Made by a program: the position numbers and the translations under genes. This document shows positions 18,072 through 29,077 of a stretch of DNA of 64,000 nt, in pieces. The notes beneath the pieces are model-generated. The model saw only the letters and a list, made by a program, of their open reading frames with translations. It made no database searches and was not told the origin of the DNA. Numbering within the stretch: the stretch's first letter is position 1; every line of letters begins with the position of its first letter. Source of the DNA: Reichenbachiella carrageenanivorans (lineage in GTDB: Bacteria > Bacteroidota > Bacteroidia > Cytophagales > Cyclobacteriaceae); NCBI RefSeq assembly GCF_025639805.1, contig NZ_CP106735.1, positions 2,699,501-2,763,500 on the forward strand, written 5' to 3'.

Positions 18072-19604
18072 ATGAAAAATATTCTAAAAAATATAATGGC
18101 AGCAACCTTATTGATATGGGTTGTAAGCGCATGTGACGACGAATATGAAGCACCAAATGCTGGAGCTAAGCATAGCGTGGTCTACAGTGCGGAGCAAAGC
18201 ACAGGGAATCAAGTTCAGGTATATGGAACTATTTCTTTTGGCGATGCTTCGGCAGGTATCCTTTCACGTGAGTGGAGTGTGGAAGAGGGAGTTGGATATA
18301 TTATTTCTGACGATAGCGCCTCTACTTCTGATATGAGCAACATCAAAGTGATCTTCACTGAAGGAGGCACGCAAGAAGTAAAGCTGCATCAGGAGTTTGA
18401 TGGGGATTTCTATGTGGGAACTAACGTGCTCAACTCATCATACGACACCATCATTTCAGTAACCGTTCTTGATTATATTAAAGCAAGTATAAAAGCGAAC
18501 CTTCTCAATGATGATGGATCGCTTGGGGCTGAGTTGACACTGTCTAATGGAGCTAAAAACCAAGTAACAGCGAGTAAGTCAGTTCGCTTTACATATGTAT
18601 CTGAGGGAGGACCTCAGCAGCTCGATTGGGCATTCGACGGAGGTACTCCGGCTACAGTCACCTATACTTCTGCTCAGATAGTAGATGGCACAGCCGACAA
18701 TACTGACGTGCAGTATAAACGGATGGGAACTTACGGCGTGCAGTTTATTGCCTCTAGACCAAGACCATTTGGTGCTGACACAGTGAGTTTCACAGACTTT
18801 ATCGAAGTGATAGGTTCTACGGAGCCTGTGACCTTAGATGCAGTCACTGAAGCGGACGATGTTATTGCATTAGACTTCAGTAGAGAAATGGATGCTTCTA
18901 CTATCGTGACAACGGATTTCTCTGTGGTCATTGTAAATGGGGCAACTACAATCAATCCTGTAGTAGCGTCAGCTGCTTTAGACCCTGATCAAGGCAATGT
19001 GATCTTGGTGACACTCGAAGATGAAATGCTTTACAACTCTGATGATGTAACAGTCACTTATACACCAGGGGCATTATCTACCTTGGACGGAGTAGCTGCT
19101 TCAGCCTTTAGCGAAAAAGTTGATTTCGGTGCGTCAAACGTTTTGGCATTAGGTGGTGGAATGGAAACAGGCAACTGGTCTCAAGTAAATTGGAATGGGC
19201 CTGCCATAACGACTCAGGTAGCAGAGATAGTTACGGATTTTTCTCGTACTGGAGATGCCAGCTTGCATTTCAAAGCAGCTGATGGCCAATTTGCAGAAGC
19301 CATAAACAATACAGATGCTTTCGCAGCCATAGAAGATGGAAAAACATATCGTTTGTCGTATTGGATATATGTTACCTCAGCTACAGGTACAGGAGCCAAT
19401 AATCAAGTAGGGCTATTCCTTCCTAACAACTGGGCGGATCAAGCGCAAACAGCTCCTTACACTGTCACCATGAATCAATGGGTATACGTTTCACTTGAAT
19501 TTTCAGGCAAATCAACATCTACGTATATGTATGCGAGAGTGCTAGATGGAGCGGAGCTCTGGGTGGATGATATCGAACTAGTGGCTATAGAAGCCAGACC
19601 ATAA
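18072..19604 (+). CDS. surface glycan-binding lipoprotein (SGBP-like)
   Basis: A 510-residue lipoprotein (lipobox VVSAC, Cys near residue 21) in the position usual for surface glycan-binding proteins, directly after susD. It appears to hold N-terminal immunoglobulin/PKD-like domains (about 25-240), a middle segment resembling bacterial Ig-type repeats (about 245-355, VTLDAVTEADDVIALDFSR) and a C-terminal jelly-roll likely to bind sugar (about 360-510, with MNQWVYVSLEFSG and AELWVDDIELV, as in CBM4/22-like folds). No catalytic motif is seen. Binding to agar oligosaccharides is inferred from context only. Confidence 0.8.
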   Translation: MKNILKNIMAATLLIWVVSACDDEYEAPNAGAKHSVVYSAEQSTGNQVQVYGTISFGDASAGILSREWSVEEGVGYIISDDSASTSDMSNIKVIFTEGGTQEVKLHQEFDGDFYVGTNVLNSSYDTIISVTVLDYIKASIKANLLNDDGSLGAELTLSNGAKNQVTASKSVRFTYVSEGGPQQLDWAFDGGTPATVTYTSAQIVDGTADNTDVQYKRMGTYGVQFIASRPRPFGADTVSFTDFIEVIGSTEPVTLDAVTEADDVIALDFSREMDASTIVTTDFSVVIVNGATTINPVVASAALDPDQGNVILVTLEDEMLYNSDDVTVTYTPGALSTLDGVAASAFSEKVDFGASNVLALGGGMETGNWSQVNWNGPAITTQVAEIVTDFSRTGDASLHFKAADGQFAEAINNTDAFAAIEDGKTYRLSYWIYVTSATGTGANNQVGLFLPNNWADQAQTAPYTVTMNQWVYVSLEFSGKSTSTYMYARVLDGAELWVDDIELVAIEARP

Positions 19605-19630
19605 TTCATACACAATAGAATAATTAAACC

Positions 19631-19744
19631 CGGGGCGGCACATCATACCGCCTCGAGTTTATCCAAAACTGTGCCTTTACAAGGCACTAGATAGGATTAC
19701 TCTGATTTTATTTTATCAGCGTTCTCCTTTTTTGATCAAAAAAG
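19631..19744. promoter_or_regulatory. intergenic region with four inverted repeats
   Basis: The 175-base gap between the SGBP and GH86 holds four inverted repeats: CGGGGCGG/CCGCCTCG (19631-19638, 19648-19655, one G-U), GTGCCTT/AAGGCAC (19671-19677, 19681-19687), CTGAT/ATCAG (19702-19706, 19715-19719), and the perfect palindrome CTTTTTTGATCAAAAAAG (19727-19744). None is a classic terminator. They may be RNA structures that protect the susCD transcript end, or a control point for the downstream enzyme genes. Confidence 0.5.
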
Positions 19745-19779
19745 TATTCCCCAGTTAGGAAAAATATAACCGTACATCT

Positions 19780-21996
19780 ATGAATGTAATCAGAATCATA
19801 TCATCCATTTTATTGCTTCTCTGCATAGAAGTGACCTGCCACCACAGCTTGGCTCAAGTAGCTGTAGATGTCAATTTGGATATCAAACATGAAGTAGGTG
19901 GCGTTTTTGAATTCGACCGAAACAAGTTTGTGGCCATCCATGCCAACATAGGTGAGCAAGAATGGGACGGCAACAATTTTACCGCTGACCTCAGAGATGA
20001 TTTCCTCAATGGGTACGACGTGTACCTCGGCCGAGATACTGGCGGCATCACCTGGAACCTCAATGCCAATACCACCGAAGATCCCGCCCGATCTGGATAT
20101 GCTAACCCAGCAGATATCCAGTCCAACGGCACTACTATAAAAAACAACTATGCAATCAAGACCAACTGGCACGGATACGAGCATCGCAATGATCAGATAC
20201 TAGCCGCTCAGTTGCACCCCTTCTGGCCCGATGGCCAGCAGACCAATAAAGGTTGGGCTTTCTCAGAAGCCGATACCCCCACCGAGCCATTCGGTACCGC
20301 TACTGGCGAATACATGGGTCGATTCATTCACGACTCATACGGCACAGGAGGAGCCACAGGCCCCAATAAACCTAAGTATGTAGAAGTCATCAACGAGCCC
20401 CTCTGGCACTTGGTAGACTTTGGCAGTGATACCCCTGAGAAAATCTTCAAGTTCCACAATGCCGTAGCGGACGAAATCAGAAAATACGACAGCGACATCC
20501 TCATCGGCGGTTTTTGTACCGCTTTTCCAGATCACGAAAAACGTGATTTTGCACAGTGGAATGAGCGATGGAAGCTATTCATGGACCTGGCGGGCGATAA
20601 GATGGACTACTGGACCATCCACCTCTATGATTTCCCCGCTATCGGGGGAAAACAAAAGTACCGAAAGGGCAGCAACATGGAGGCCACCTTCGACCTCATG
20701 GAGCAGTACAGTTATATGAAATTCGGAACAGTAAAACCTTTTATGGTCTCCGAGTATGGTGCGCAAATGCACGACTACAAGGGCGCCTGGTCCCCTTACA
20801 GAGATTGGCTGCACAACAAGTCAGTAAGCGCCATGATGATGCAATTTATGGAGCGTGCCAATATCATTAACAAAACATTGAACTTCTTGCCTGTCAAGGC
20901 AGAATGGGGAACCTCTGGCGTAGACAATACCTACGACCACCGACTATTGCGCAAAGAAAACGAGCCAACAGCCTATACAGGACAATGGGTCTACTCTGAT
21001 ATGGTACAAATCTACCAGCTCTGGTCAGAGGTGAATGGCGACAGAGTAGACAGCTATTCGACAGATCAAGATGTGATGGTAGATGCCTATGTAGATGGAG
21101 ACGCAGCGTACGTCATCCTCACTAATCTAAAGTTCGAAAGTGTAGACATCGACCTCACTTTGATGGGATTCTCTGAGGATAAGTTTCAAAGCGTAGAGAT
21201 CAAACACCTGCACTTAGATGACCAAGCGGGCGTGCTAGAGGAGTCTACCCAAAATGACCTCCCTGCTTCAGTGAGCTTGGATAGTGAGGCCACCATGATA
21301 TTGAAGTACATCTTTACTGAAGACCTAACTATCGATCAGTCTTCGGAAGAAATCAAGTACTACGCGACTACCTACATGAAAGAGATCGTGGAAAACCAAG
21401 CAGCCACCTTTACGATTGCTGGAGTGACTACTACCGACAAGTATGGTGAGGCAGTGTTGAGGTTAGGTGTAGGAAGAGCTCACGACAAGTCACTAAGACC
21501 TACTGTGCTATTCAACAACACGAAAATATCGATACCCATAAATTATAGAGGAGATGATCAGGCACAGAGAGATACATTTTTTGGCGTGCTGGAGATACCA
21601 GTGCCCTACGAATTGATCAAGGAATCCAACGAGGTATCTGTCAGCTTTGCTGACGCCGGAGGGCACATCAGTAGCGTAGCCATGCAGGTATTTAACTTTT
21701 CTCGCACGGTATCGCGAAGCATCCGAGAAGAGATCCTATCTGTAGACGAAAAAGAAGCGCAGACAGGCCTGAACTTTTATCCTAATCCAGCCACAGACAC
21801 TATCCATTTAAATTTTGGAGCCCAATGGTTGGGCGGGCATTTGATCATCAGAAGCCTCGACGGAAAAGAGCAACAAAAGAGACTTATTAGTGAGCGAAGT
21901 ATGACCTACGATCTATCTGATCTAAAGGCAGGTATATACTTCATTACCATCAGTCATCAAGGGGAATTAGTGACCAAGAAAATAGTGATAGAATAG
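19780..21996 (+). CDS. GH86 beta-agarase/beta-porphyranase with T9SS signal
   Basis: Secreted endo-hydrolase of glycoside hydrolase family 86, which cuts beta-1,4 links in agarose or porphyran. A signal peptide ends near residue 25 (HHSLAQ). The TIM-barrel carries the likely acid/base in VINEPLW (Glu about 206) and the nucleophile in MVSEYGAQ (Glu about 324). Beta-sandwich domains follow, and residues 655-738 form a type IX sorting domain ([14 protein letters not shown] to the KKIVIE end), so the enzyme is exported to the cell surface or medium. It is 2 bases from the following GH2. It is a paralogue of the GH86 at 40662-42881. Agarose versus porphyran preference cannot be told from sequence by eye. 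Confidence 0.9.
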   Translation: MNVIRIISSILLLLCIEVTCHHSLAQVAVDVNLDIKHEVGGVFEFDRNKFVAIHANIGEQEWDGNNFTADLRDDFLNGYDVYLGRDTGGITWNLNANTTEDPARSGYANPADIQSNGTTIKNNYAIKTNWHGYEHRNDQILAAQLHPFWPDGQQTNKGWAFSEADTPTEPFGTATGEYMGRFIHDSYGTGGATGPNKPKYVEVINEPLWHLVDFGSDTPEKIFKFHNAVADEIRKYDSDILIGGFCTAFPDHEKRDFAQWNERWKLFMDLAGDKMDYWTIHLYDFPAIGGKQKYRKGSNMEATFDLMEQYSYMKFGTVKPFMVSEYGAQMHDYKGAWSPYRDWLHNKSVSAMMMQFMERANIINKTLNFLPVKAEWGTSGVDNTYDHRLLRKENEPTAYTGQWVYSDMVQIYQLWSEVNGDRVDSYSTDQDVMVDAYVDGDAAYVILTNLKFESVDIDLTLMGFSEDKFQSVEIKHLHLDDQAGVLEESTQNDLPASVSLDSEATMILKYIFTEDLTIDQSSEEIKYYATTYMKEIVENQAATFTIAGVTTTDKYGEAVLRLGVGRAHDKSLRPTVLFNNTKISIPINYRGDDQAQRDTFFGVLEIPVPYELIKESNEVSVSFADAGGHISSVAMQVFNFSRTVSRSIREEILSVDEKEAQTGLNFYPNPATDTIHLNFGAQWLGGHLIIRSLDGKEQQKRLISERSMTYDLSDLKAGIYFITISHQGELVTKKIVIE

Positions 21997-21997
21997 A

Positions 21998-24532
21998 ATG
22001 AAAAAAATTATATACATATACTGTGTAGTAGCCATAATGAGCTTGAGCTTCAGTCAAGCGCAAGAAAACACACAAGATTTTAATTTTAACTGGGAGTTTA
22101 AACTTAGCCAAGATTCGGTTGCGACCAAAGAACTCATGCTGTCTGGCGGCGACTGGGAGGCTGTGCGCCTGCCACACGATTGGGTGATCAAAGGATCGTT
22201 CGACTCTGCCAACTACGACACCGCGCCAGCCACTGGCTACATCTACGGCGGAGGCATTGGCTGGTACAAAAAGAAATTTGATTTAGATCTTTCTGATGCC
22301 GAAGAGGCATTCATTCTATTCGATGGAGTGTACAACAACTCAGAAGTCTGGATCAACGGCCAGTATTTGGGATTCCACCCATATGGCTACTCTCCATTCT
22401 TCTACGATCTGTCCGAGCACCTCCATGCCGATGGCAAAGCCAATGAGATCGTAGTCAAAGTAGACCATACGCGATATGCAGACAGTCGCTGGTACACCGG
22501 AGCTGGCATTTATCGCAACGTCTCCTTGATTGTGAAAAACAAATTGGATGTACCCATTTGGGGCACATTTGTGACCACACCAAAAGTGACCGCAGCATCT
22601 GCAGAGGTAGCGGCTCAGATTCAAGTGGCTAACCATTTTGGCAAAACACATAAAGGCACATTGACCACTCAGATTCTTTCGCCTGCTGGCGAAATAGTGG
22701 CTACTGCCAGTGTAGATTTTGTACTCAAGGCAGGAGAGGAGCAAACTATCAATCAATCATTTGAGGTGGCCTCACCCGAGCTATGGGATATCTATCAGCC
22801 CAACCTGTATCGTGCGGTGACCACCCTTGAATCTAAAAAACTTAGCAGTTCTACTACCACTACTTTTGGTATACGTCAATTCAAATTCGATCCCAATACA
22901 GGATTTACTCTCAATGGGACTAATCATAAAATTAAAGGCGTATGTCTCCACCACGATGCAGGCTTAGTAGGCGCTGCAGTGCCCAAGGGGGTGTGGAGAA
23001 GGAGATTACAAATCTTAAAAGATGGGGGATGCAATGCCATCCGTATCGCACATAATCCAGGTTCGAACGAATTTTTGGATCTATGCGACGAAATGGGCTT
23101 CCTAGTCCAAGATGAGTTTTTTGACGAATGGGACAACCCCAAGGACAAGCGATGGAACCAAAACGAGCGAAGTGTAGATTATGTAACCAGAGGATATGGA
23201 GAGCATTTTCAAGAATGGGCAGAAAAGGATCTGAAAGCCGTGATGCTGTCTCACCGAAACCACCCGTCGATCATCCAGTGGAGTATCGGCAATGAGATCG
23301 AATGGACTTACCCTAGAAATGCCGACGCCACAGGTTTTTTCAACAACATGGATTGGAGTGGCAACTACTTCTGGTCCGAATCTCCATACAGTCCTGAGAA
23401 AATCAAAGAACAGCTAGAGGTATTGCCCAAAGGCAAATACGACATGGGAGAAACAGCTCAAAAACTGTCTGACTGGACCAAAGAAATGGATACGACCAGA
23501 CCTGTAGTGGCCAACTGCATCTTGCCATCGGCTAGTCATCTTTCGGGAGTGGGCGATGCATTAGATATCATTGGCTATAGCTATAGAAGAGTACTCTACG
23601 ACTATGGGCACAAAAACTACCCAAACAAAGTCATCATGGGTACCGAAAACCTACCACAGTATCACGAATGGAAAGCGATCATGGATCGTCCTTTTATCTC
23701 AGGTACATTTTTATGGACGGGTATCGATTATATGGGTGAAATCAGAAAGCCGTGGCCTACCAAGGGTACGCTGAGCGGAATGCTCGACTTTGCAGGATTC
23801 ACTAAACCATCTTATCATATGATGAAGACCCTATGGAATAGTGAGCCGCACATTTACTTAGCGACCAAAGAACTGAACAAATCCATCAATAGAATAGATG
23901 AGCAAAGTGGTCAACTGGTAGCTAAAAACCCCAAAGCTTGGGAAACAGCCCTCTGGGTATGGCACGATGTAAACAACCACTGGAACTATGTACCAGGTGA
24001 GATCGTGAGCGTAGAGTTGTATTCCAATTGCGAATCTATCGAGCTCTTTCTTAACGGCGAGAGTCGAGGCAAGCGCACACTCGACGAGTTCGAAGATCAT
24101 ATTTACAAATGGGGCGTGCCATTCGAAGCAGGAGAGCTCAAAGCCGTAGGCCAGCTCAACGGACAAACCGTGGAGCAAGTGCTTCGCACGGCTTCGCAGC
24201 CAGTGGCTATTCAGCTGACTATAGATGAGACTACACTGCAAGCCGACGGATACGATGTTGCCCACGTGGTAGCACAGTTGGTAGACGAAGATGGCCATCC
24301 AGTCAAATCTGAGGAGGCCAAAATCACCTTCGATATAGACGGCGACTTGCGCATGCTGGGAGTGGACAATGGATCGGGCACCAGTACGCAAGACTTTTAT
24401 GCCAATGAGGTAGTTACCAATCAGGGCAAAGCCTTGTTTATCGTACAGTCATTGAAAACCAAAGGAGATGCTACCATCAAAGCATCAGGAAAGGATCTTA
24501 CATCAGCACAAGTAAAACTAGAAGTTGAATAA
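21998..24532 (+). CDS. GH2 family exo-beta-galactosidase
   Basis: Family 2 hydrolase, probably releasing D-galactose from the non-reducing end of agar or porphyran oligosaccharides in the periplasm. Residues 1-22 are a signal peptide (SFSQAQ). The N-terminal sugar-binding jelly roll (about 24-190), immunoglobulin-like domain (200-300) and TIM barrel (310-620) follow in order, then C-terminal beta domains to residue 844. Acid/base: SIGNEIEW (Glu about 433). Nucleophile: IMGTEN (Glu about 550). It starts 2 bases after GH86 and overlaps the next gene, GH117, by 8 bases. The context favours beta-galactosidase over the glucuronidase activity also found in GH2. Confidence 0.9.
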   Translation: MKKIIYIYCVVAIMSLSFSQAQENTQDFNFNWEFKLSQDSVATKELMLSGGDWEAVRLPHDWVIKGSFDSANYDTAPATGYIYGGGIGWYKKKFDLDLSDAEEAFILFDGVYNNSEVWINGQYLGFHPYGYSPFFYDLSEHLHADGKANEIVVKVDHTRYADSRWYTGAGIYRNVSLIVKNKLDVPIWGTFVTTPKVTAASAEVAAQIQVANHFGKTHKGTLTTQILSPAGEIVATASVDFVLKAGEEQTINQSFEVASPELWDIYQPNLYRAVTTLESKKLSSSTTTTFGIRQFKFDPNTGFTLNGTNHKIKGVCLHHDAGLVGAAVPKGVWRRRLQILKDGGCNAIRIAHNPGSNEFLDLCDEMGFLVQDEFFDEWDNPKDKRWNQNERSVDYVTRGYGEHFQEWAEKDLKAVMLSHRNHPSIIQWSIGNEIEWTYPRNADATGFFNNMDWSGNYFWSESPYSPEKIKEQLEVLPKGKYDMGETAQKLSDWTKEMDTTRPVVANCILPSASHLSGVGDALDIIGYSYRRVLYDYGHKNYPNKVIMGTENLPQYHEWKAIMDRPFISGTFLWTGIDYMGEIRKPWPTKGTLSGMLDFAGFTKPSYHMMKTLWNSEPHIYLATKELNKSINRIDEQSGQLVAKNPKAWETALWVWHDVNNHWNYVPGEIVSVELYSNCESIELFLNGESRGKRTLDEFEDHIYKWGVPFEAGELKAVGQLNGQTVEQVLRTASQPVAIQLTIDETTLQADGYDVAHVVAQLVDEDGHPVKSEEAKITFDIDGDLRMLGVDNGSGTSTQDFYANEVVTNQGKALFIVQSLKTKGDATIKASGKDLTSAQVKLEVE

Positions 24533-25712
24533 CCTGTCTAGATATATCGCCCTTGCTTTACTCATAGGATTGTCGTCATGTATTTCCGATAGTTCGTCAC
24601 ATGGCTTGTCAGAGGAGGCACTTGAGCAGCTGCCACAGGAGGTTTATAAGCGCAATGCCATTATGAACAGGTCGCACCTGAGTGCGGCCTCTATTCGTGC
24701 CCTGTCCAACAACTACAGCGAAGCTTCCACTTGGTATTTGGAGTTTCGATTGCATGACCTCAAAGGTGATTTGGCCTTTGAGCCAGGCGTAGTACGTAGA
24801 GATCCTAGCGACATCATCACGGTCAAGGACACCATGTATGTTTACTACACCAAGTCACTGGGCAAATCACATGGCTTTGGTACTGGAGATCCATCCAACA
24901 AAGTATTTCCTTGGGACAAGTCTGATATATGGATGGCTATGTCTGTCGATGGTTGGAATTGGGAAGAGTTGGGTGCGGTCATCAAACGTGGCAATGAAGG
25001 AAGCTTCGACGATCGATCGGTTTTCACACCACAAATCTTGGTACATGAAAACAGGTATATTCTGGTGTACCAAACTGTACGATCTCCATATTCTAATCGG
25101 GTGAAAAATCAAGTGGCCATGGCTTGGTCGGATCACCCCAGAGGCCCCTTCAATAAGCTCACGGAGCCTATTCTTTCGCCCGCCGACGATGGTGTGTGGG
25201 ATGGCAACGAAGACAATAGGTACAATGTGAAAGTACAAGGCTCCTTTGACAGTCACAAGGTACATGACCCTACACTCGTGCCGTATCAAGGCAAGTATTA
25301 CCTCTACTACAAAGGGGAACGCATGGGCGAAAAACTCACCAACGCGGGGCGCGAAATTAGGTGGGGCGTGGCCATCGCCGATCAGCTCGAAGGCCCCTAC
25401 ACCAAGTCGCCTTACAATCCCATCACCAATAGCGGGCATCAGCTTTGCGTATGGCCCTACCAAGGTGGAATAGCTGGGTTACTCGTATCCGACGGCCCCG
25501 AAAAAAACACCATACAGTGGGCGCCCGACGGTATTAATTTCCATATCAAGTCTTACTTGAAATGGGGGCCAGAAGCTGTGGGCTTAGACCAGACTACAGA
25601 TTTTGAGCATAGCGGTGTAGCAGCCTTGAGGTGGGGGGTGTGTCACCAGGTCACCATGCCCGACCAACAGTACATCAGAAGATTTGAAGGGTTCAAACCC
25701 ATGATACCATAG
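24525..25712 (+). CDS. GH117 family protein, HQ variant (possible pseudo-enzyme)
   Basis: Five-bladed beta-propeller of family GH117, whose members cut the alpha-1,3 bond of neoagarooligosaccharides to give 3,6-anhydro-L-galactose. The start is TTG at 24525, inside the GH2 gene. It is supported because only this start gives the lipoprotein signal LIGLSSC (Cys about 19), and no ATG lies before it. RRDPSD and KVHDPT keep the two conserved Asp positions. The active-site pair His-Glu seen in the paralogue at 34732 (SGHEICVW) is His-Gln here (SGHQLCVW, codon CAG at about 25440). Activity may thus be lost or changed. About 60% of residues match the other copy by eye. Confidence 0.87.
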   Translation: MNNLSRYIALALLIGLSSCISDSSSHGLSEEALEQLPQEVYKRNAIMNRSHLSAASIRALSNNYSEASTWYLEFRLHDLKGDLAFEPGVVRRDPSDIITVKDTMYVYYTKSLGKSHGFGTGDPSNKVFPWDKSDIWMAMSVDGWNWEELGAVIKRGNEGSFDDRSVFTPQILVHENRYILVYQTVRSPYSNRVKNQVAMAWSDHPRGPFNKLTEPILSPADDGVWDGNEDNRYNVKVQGSFDSHKVHDPTLVPYQGKYYLYYKGERMGEKLTNAGREIRWGVAIADQLEGPYTKSPYNPITNSGHQLCVWPYQGGIAGLLVSDGPEKNTIQWAPDGINFHIKSYLKWGPEAVGLDQTTDFEHSGVAALRWGVCHQVTMPDQQYIRRFEGFKPMIP

Positions 25713-25740
25713 TATTAAAAAAATTAATAACAATAAAGAG

Positions 25741-26760
25741 ATGAAAGCAGCTTATTACAAAGAGAAGGGTGTATTTGAAATTGGCGAAGGCCAGCAAATA
25801 GCACCTCAAGCAGGAGAAGTGAGATTGGACGTAGCATACTGTGGAGTATGTGGCACCGATGTACACATCTATCATGGCGTGATGGACGCTAGAGTAAAAC
25901 CACCCATGACGGTAGGCCACGAGGCGTCAGCTACAGTAGCCGCACTAGGCGAAGGAGTAACGAATGTAAAGGTAGGCGATAAAGTAGCGGTTCGTCCACT
26001 CCATTTTGGGTCTGCACATCCGTTCGACAAAGGGTATGCTCACGTAGGCAAAAACCTAAAGTTTATCGGAATCGATAGCCAAGGAGCCTTCCAAAATAGT
26101 TGGACCGTACCCGCTTATACGTTGCACAAACTACCAGAGAATCTATCGCTCAAGCATGGTGCTTTTGTAGAGCCACTAGCTGTGGCTTGCCATGATGTGA
26201 AAATAGGTAGGGTAGCTGCAGGAGAAAATACGCTCGTGATCGGAGGAGGCCCTATTGGTACTTTGATCGCCTATGTGCTCAAAGAAAAAGGAGCCCATGT
26301 TATCATCTCTGAGGTCAACGAAAACAGACTCAAGATGCTCAACGACCTAGGGTTCACCACCATCAACCCAGCCAAGGAAAACTTAGTAGATCGTATCAGT
26401 GAATTGACCGACGAAAAAATGATCGACTGTGCATTTGAAGTATCAGGCTCAGCACCTGGCGTAGATGCCATGACGCAGGTAGTCAATGTGAGAGGCCGTA
26501 TCGTGATGGTAGCCATCCACGGTGGAGAGAAAAAACCAGTGGATCTATTCAAATTTTTCTGGTCAGAGATCGAGCTGCTTGGCGCAAGATTGTACGAAGA
26601 GGATGATTATGAAGAGGCCATCAGAATAGCAGCTTCGGGTCAGATCCCATTCGAGCAATTGATTACTAAAATAGACACGCTGGACAACATCCAGTCGATC
26701 TTCGAAACCATAGACAACAACCCCGCTGGGATGAAATACCTCATCGACTGCCAGCAGTAA
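25741..26760 (+). CDS. MDR-family dehydrogenase, likely sugar-acid (KDGal) dehydrogenase
   Basis: Zinc-type medium-chain dehydrogenase of 339 residues. The catalytic-zinc side is present (CGVCGTDVH near 36, GHE near 60, FVEPLAVA near 145) as is the NAD motif IGGGPIGTL near 168. The loop that normally holds four structural-zinc cysteines has none (GDKVAVRPLHFGSAHPFDKG). It lies in the AHG gene block, so the best inference is oxidation of 2-keto-3-deoxy-L-galactonate at C5, the first half of its conversion to D-KDG. Galactitol- or idonate-type dehydrogenase is the alternative. It is 18 bases from the following SDR. Confidence 0.75.
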   Translation: MKAAYYKEKGVFEIGEGQQIAPQAGEVRLDVAYCGVCGTDVHIYHGVMDARVKPPMTVGHEASATVAALGEGVTNVKVGDKVAVRPLHFGSAHPFDKGYAHVGKNLKFIGIDSQGAFQNSWTVPAYTLHKLPENLSLKHGAFVEPLAVACHDVKIGRVAAGENTLVIGGGPIGTLIAYVLKEKGAHVIISEVNENRLKMLNDLGFTTINPAKENLVDRISELTDEKMIDCAFEVSGSAPGVDAMTQVVNVRGRIVMVAIHGGEKKPVDLFKFFWSEIELLGARLYEEDDYEEAIRIAASGQIPFEQLITKIDTLDNIQSIFETIDNNPAGMKYLIDCQQ

Positions 26761-26778
26761 ACAGTTAATAGTAAAAAA

Positions 26779-27549
26779 ATGAGCATATTAAATACATTCA
26801 AATTAGAAGGAAAAGTAGCCCTGGTGACTGGCTGCAAGAGAGGGATTGGCAAAGCCATGGCAATTGGACTGGCAGAAGCTGGCGCCGATATCATAGGCGT
26901 GAGTGCTAGTTTGGAACTAGAAGGTTCGGCTGTAGAAAAAGAAGTCAAAGCACTTGGCCGAAATTTCAAAGCCTATCAGTGTGACTTTTCCAACAGAGCC
27001 AATCTCTATGAGTTTATCAAAGCCGTAAAGGGAGACTACCCAGTGATCGATATATTGGTCAACAATGCCGGTACGATACTCAGAACACCTGCCGCCGAGC
27101 ATCCAGACGAGATGTGGGATCAGGTGATCGAAGTCAATCAAAACGCACAGTTTATCCTCACTAGAGAAATAGGCAAAGAGATGGTCGCCAGAGGCAGCGG
27201 CAAAGTCATTTTTACCGCATCACTACTCACCTTCCAAGGCGGGATCACCGTGCCAGGCTACGCAGCCAGCAAGGGTGCCGTAGGGCAGCTCACCATGGCT
27301 TTCGCCAACGAATGGGCTAGCAAAGGGGTAAACGTGAACGCAATCGCGCCGGGCTACATCAGCACCGACAACACCGAAGCACTCAGAAACGATCCCGAAA
27401 GATCAACCTCTATTTTGAGCAGAATCCCAGCGGGACGTTGGGGCGAAGCCAGAGACTTTGCAGGACCTACCGTCTTCTTAGCATCAGAGGCAGCCAGCTA
27501 TATGCACGGCAGCATCATGCTAGTAGATGGCGGCTGGATGGGTCGATAA
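26779..27549 (+). CDS. KduD-like short-chain dehydrogenase/reductase
   Basis: A 256-residue SDR closely resembling KduD (2-dehydro-3-deoxy-D-gluconate 5-dehydrogenase). The cofactor motif is TGCKRGIGKAMA near residue 18, the structural motif is NNAGT near 92, and the catalytic Ser/Tyr/Lys are in FTASLLTF and YAASKGAV near 145-165. The end (MHGSIMLVDGGWMGR) is typical. Beside the dehydrogenase upstream it would reduce the 2,5-diketo-3-deoxy acid to D-KDG, the second half of the epimerisation used in AHG catabolism. The role is inferred from context and family, not from specificity residues. Confidence 0.82.
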   Translation: MSILNTFKLEGKVALVTGCKRGIGKAMAIGLAEAGADIIGVSASLELEGSAVEKEVKALGRNFKAYQCDFSNRANLYEFIKAVKGDYPVIDILVNNAGTILRTPAAEHPDEMWDQVIEVNQNAQFILTREIGKEMVARGSGKVIFTASLLTFQGGITVPGYAASKGAVGQLTMAFANEWASKGVNVNAIAPGYISTDNTEALRNDPERSTSILSRIPAGRWGEARDFAGPTVFLASEAASYMHGSIMLVDGGWMGR

Positions 27550-27560
27550 AATTGACATGT

Positions 27561-27625
27561 GATTTGAGTGTTGAGTATGGTGACAAATAGTCTTACTACT
27601 CAATACTCACTACTAAATACTATCA
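27561..27625 (+). repeat. degenerate heptamer repeats with hairpin before the aldehyde dehydrogenase
   Basis: Seven-base units run in phase up to the start codon: TCTTACT, ACTCAAT, ACTCACT, ACTAAAT, ACTATCA (27591-27625). An opposite-strand array lies on the left (27561-27581), so GAGTGTTGAGTA (27566-27577) pairs with TACTCAATACTC (27597-27608) with one G-U. ACTACTAAATACTA (27609-27622) recurs exactly at 33670-33683, before the transporter gene. Confidence 0.6.
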
Positions 27626-27628
27626 AAA

Positions 27629-29068
27629 ATGAAAGACTACAAATTATTCATAAACGGCGAGTGGGTAGAATCTACCACAGGAGAGCGAGACACCATCTAT
27701 AGTCCTATCGACGAAAGTGGCGTGGGCACCACAGCCATGGGTGTAGAAGCCGATGCCAATCTGGCTCTCAAAGCAGCCGAAGCCGCACAAAAGGAATGGA
27801 AAAAATGGCCCGCACGTAAGCGCGCAGATCTACTCAGAAAGTTTGCCGCCGAGATCAGAGCCAATAGAGATCGCTTGGGCGAATTGCTCACCAGAGAGCA
27901 AGGCAAACTGCTGTCGCTAGCCAAGTTTGAAGTGGACGTGACCGCCAGCTTTATCGAATACGCTTGCGACGGCGCTCGTGCCATCGAAGGAGATATTTTA
28001 CAGTCCGACAACGAAGACGAGCACATCTGGATTCACAAAATCCCAAGAGGTGTAGTGGTAGCCATCACCGCTTGGAACTTTCCATTGGCACTAGCCGGAA
28101 GAAAAATAGGCCCCGCTCTAGTAGCAGGAAACGCCATCGTGGTAAAACCCACTCAAGAAACGCCACTAGCGACTTTGGAGCTTGGCGACATTGCCAACAA
28201 AGTAGGTTTGCCCAAAGGACTGCTCAACATCGTGACAGGGTCGGGCAGAGTACTCGGCGAGGCGCTAGTAGCCAACCCAATCACTAAGATGGTGACCATG
28301 ACGGGCAGCACGCCAGCCGGTCAGTCGATTTTCAAAACGGCTGCGCAAAATTTGACCCACGTACAGCTGGAGCTAGGAGGCAAAGCCCCTTCGATCGTAT
28401 TTGCAGATGCAGACATCGATCAGGCTGTAGAGGCGACCTTCCACTCGCGCTGGGACAACTGCGGTCAGGTATGTACTTGCAATGAGCGCATGTACGTGCA
28501 TGAGGATATCTACGACGTATTTATGGAAAAATTCTTGGCGAAAACCAAAGCCCTCAAAGTAGGTAATCCGATGGATGCCGACGTAGACATGGGTCCCAAG
28601 GTCAACGCCAACGAGCTCAAAAACATGGAGCATTTGGTAGCGAAAAGTATCGAAGAAGGTGCCACCATCGCCACTGGAGGCAAAAGACCAGAAGGCGCTC
28701 AGTTTGAAAAAGGCCATTGGTTTGAGCCAACGGTGATTACCAACGTGGCGCAAGAGATGACGATCGTGCACGAAGAAGCATTTGGTCCCATCTTACCTGT
28801 CATCAAATTCAAGGATTTTGATCAAGTAGTGGCTTGGGCCAACGACTGTGAGTACGGCCTCGCAGCCATGGTTTTCACCAAAGACATGCAGAAGATCCTC
28901 AGACTCAACAGTGAGCTGGAGTTTGGCGAAATCTATGTAAACCGCGGACACGGCGAGCAGCACCAAGGCTTTCACAACGGGTACAAACTTAGCGGAAGCG
29001 GAGGAGAAGACGGCAAGTACGGATTCGAGCAATACATGGAGAAGAAGACCTTCTACGTCAAATTTTAA
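27629..29068 (+). CDS. aldehyde dehydrogenase, probable 3,6-anhydro-L-galactose dehydrogenase
   Basis: NAD(P)-dependent aldehyde dehydrogenase of 479 residues. The cofactor motif ([15 protein letters not shown] near 230), the general-base motif LELGGKAPS (near 250) and the catalytic Cys282 in GQVCTC are all present, and the C-terminal [10 protein letters not shown] region is typical of lactaldehyde-type ALDHs. Between AHG-releasing GH117 genes and an enolase-superfamily cycloisomerase, the best role is oxidation of 3,6-anhydro-L-galactose to 3,6-anhydrogalactonate in the cytoplasm. The heptamer repeat ends 3 bases before its start. A strong hairpin follows 9 bases after its stop. Confidence 0.85.
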   Translation: MKDYKLFINGEWVESTTGERDTIYSPIDESGVGTTAMGVEADANLALKAAEAAQKEWKKWPARKRADLLRKFAAEIRANRDRLGELLTREQGKLLSLAKFEVDVTASFIEYACDGARAIEGDILQSDNEDEHIWIHKIPRGVVVAITAWNFPLALAGRKIGPALVAGNAIVVKPTQETPLATLELGDIANKVGLPKGLLNIVTGSGRVLGEALVANPITKMVTMTGSTPAGQSIFKTAAQNLTHVQLELGGKAPSIVFADADIDQAVEATFHSRWDNCGQVCTCNERMYVHEDIYDVFMEKFLAKTKALKVGNPMDADVDMGPKVNANELKNMEHLVAKSIEEGATIATGGKRPEGAQFEKGHWFEPTVITNVAQEMTIVHEEAFGPILPVIKFKDFDQVVAWANDCEYGLAAMVFTKDMQKILRLNSELEFGEIYVNRGHGEQHQGFHNGYKLSGSGGEDGKYGFEQYMEKKTFYVKF

Positions 29069-29077
29069 GCGATACCA

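Noticed and set aside
24867..25463. 198-codon minus-strand frame inside the GH117 gene
   Set aside because: Antisense to the conserved propeller blades; a matching shadow (35293-35853) occurs in the paralogue, as expected from shared sense sequence and not from a real antisense gene.
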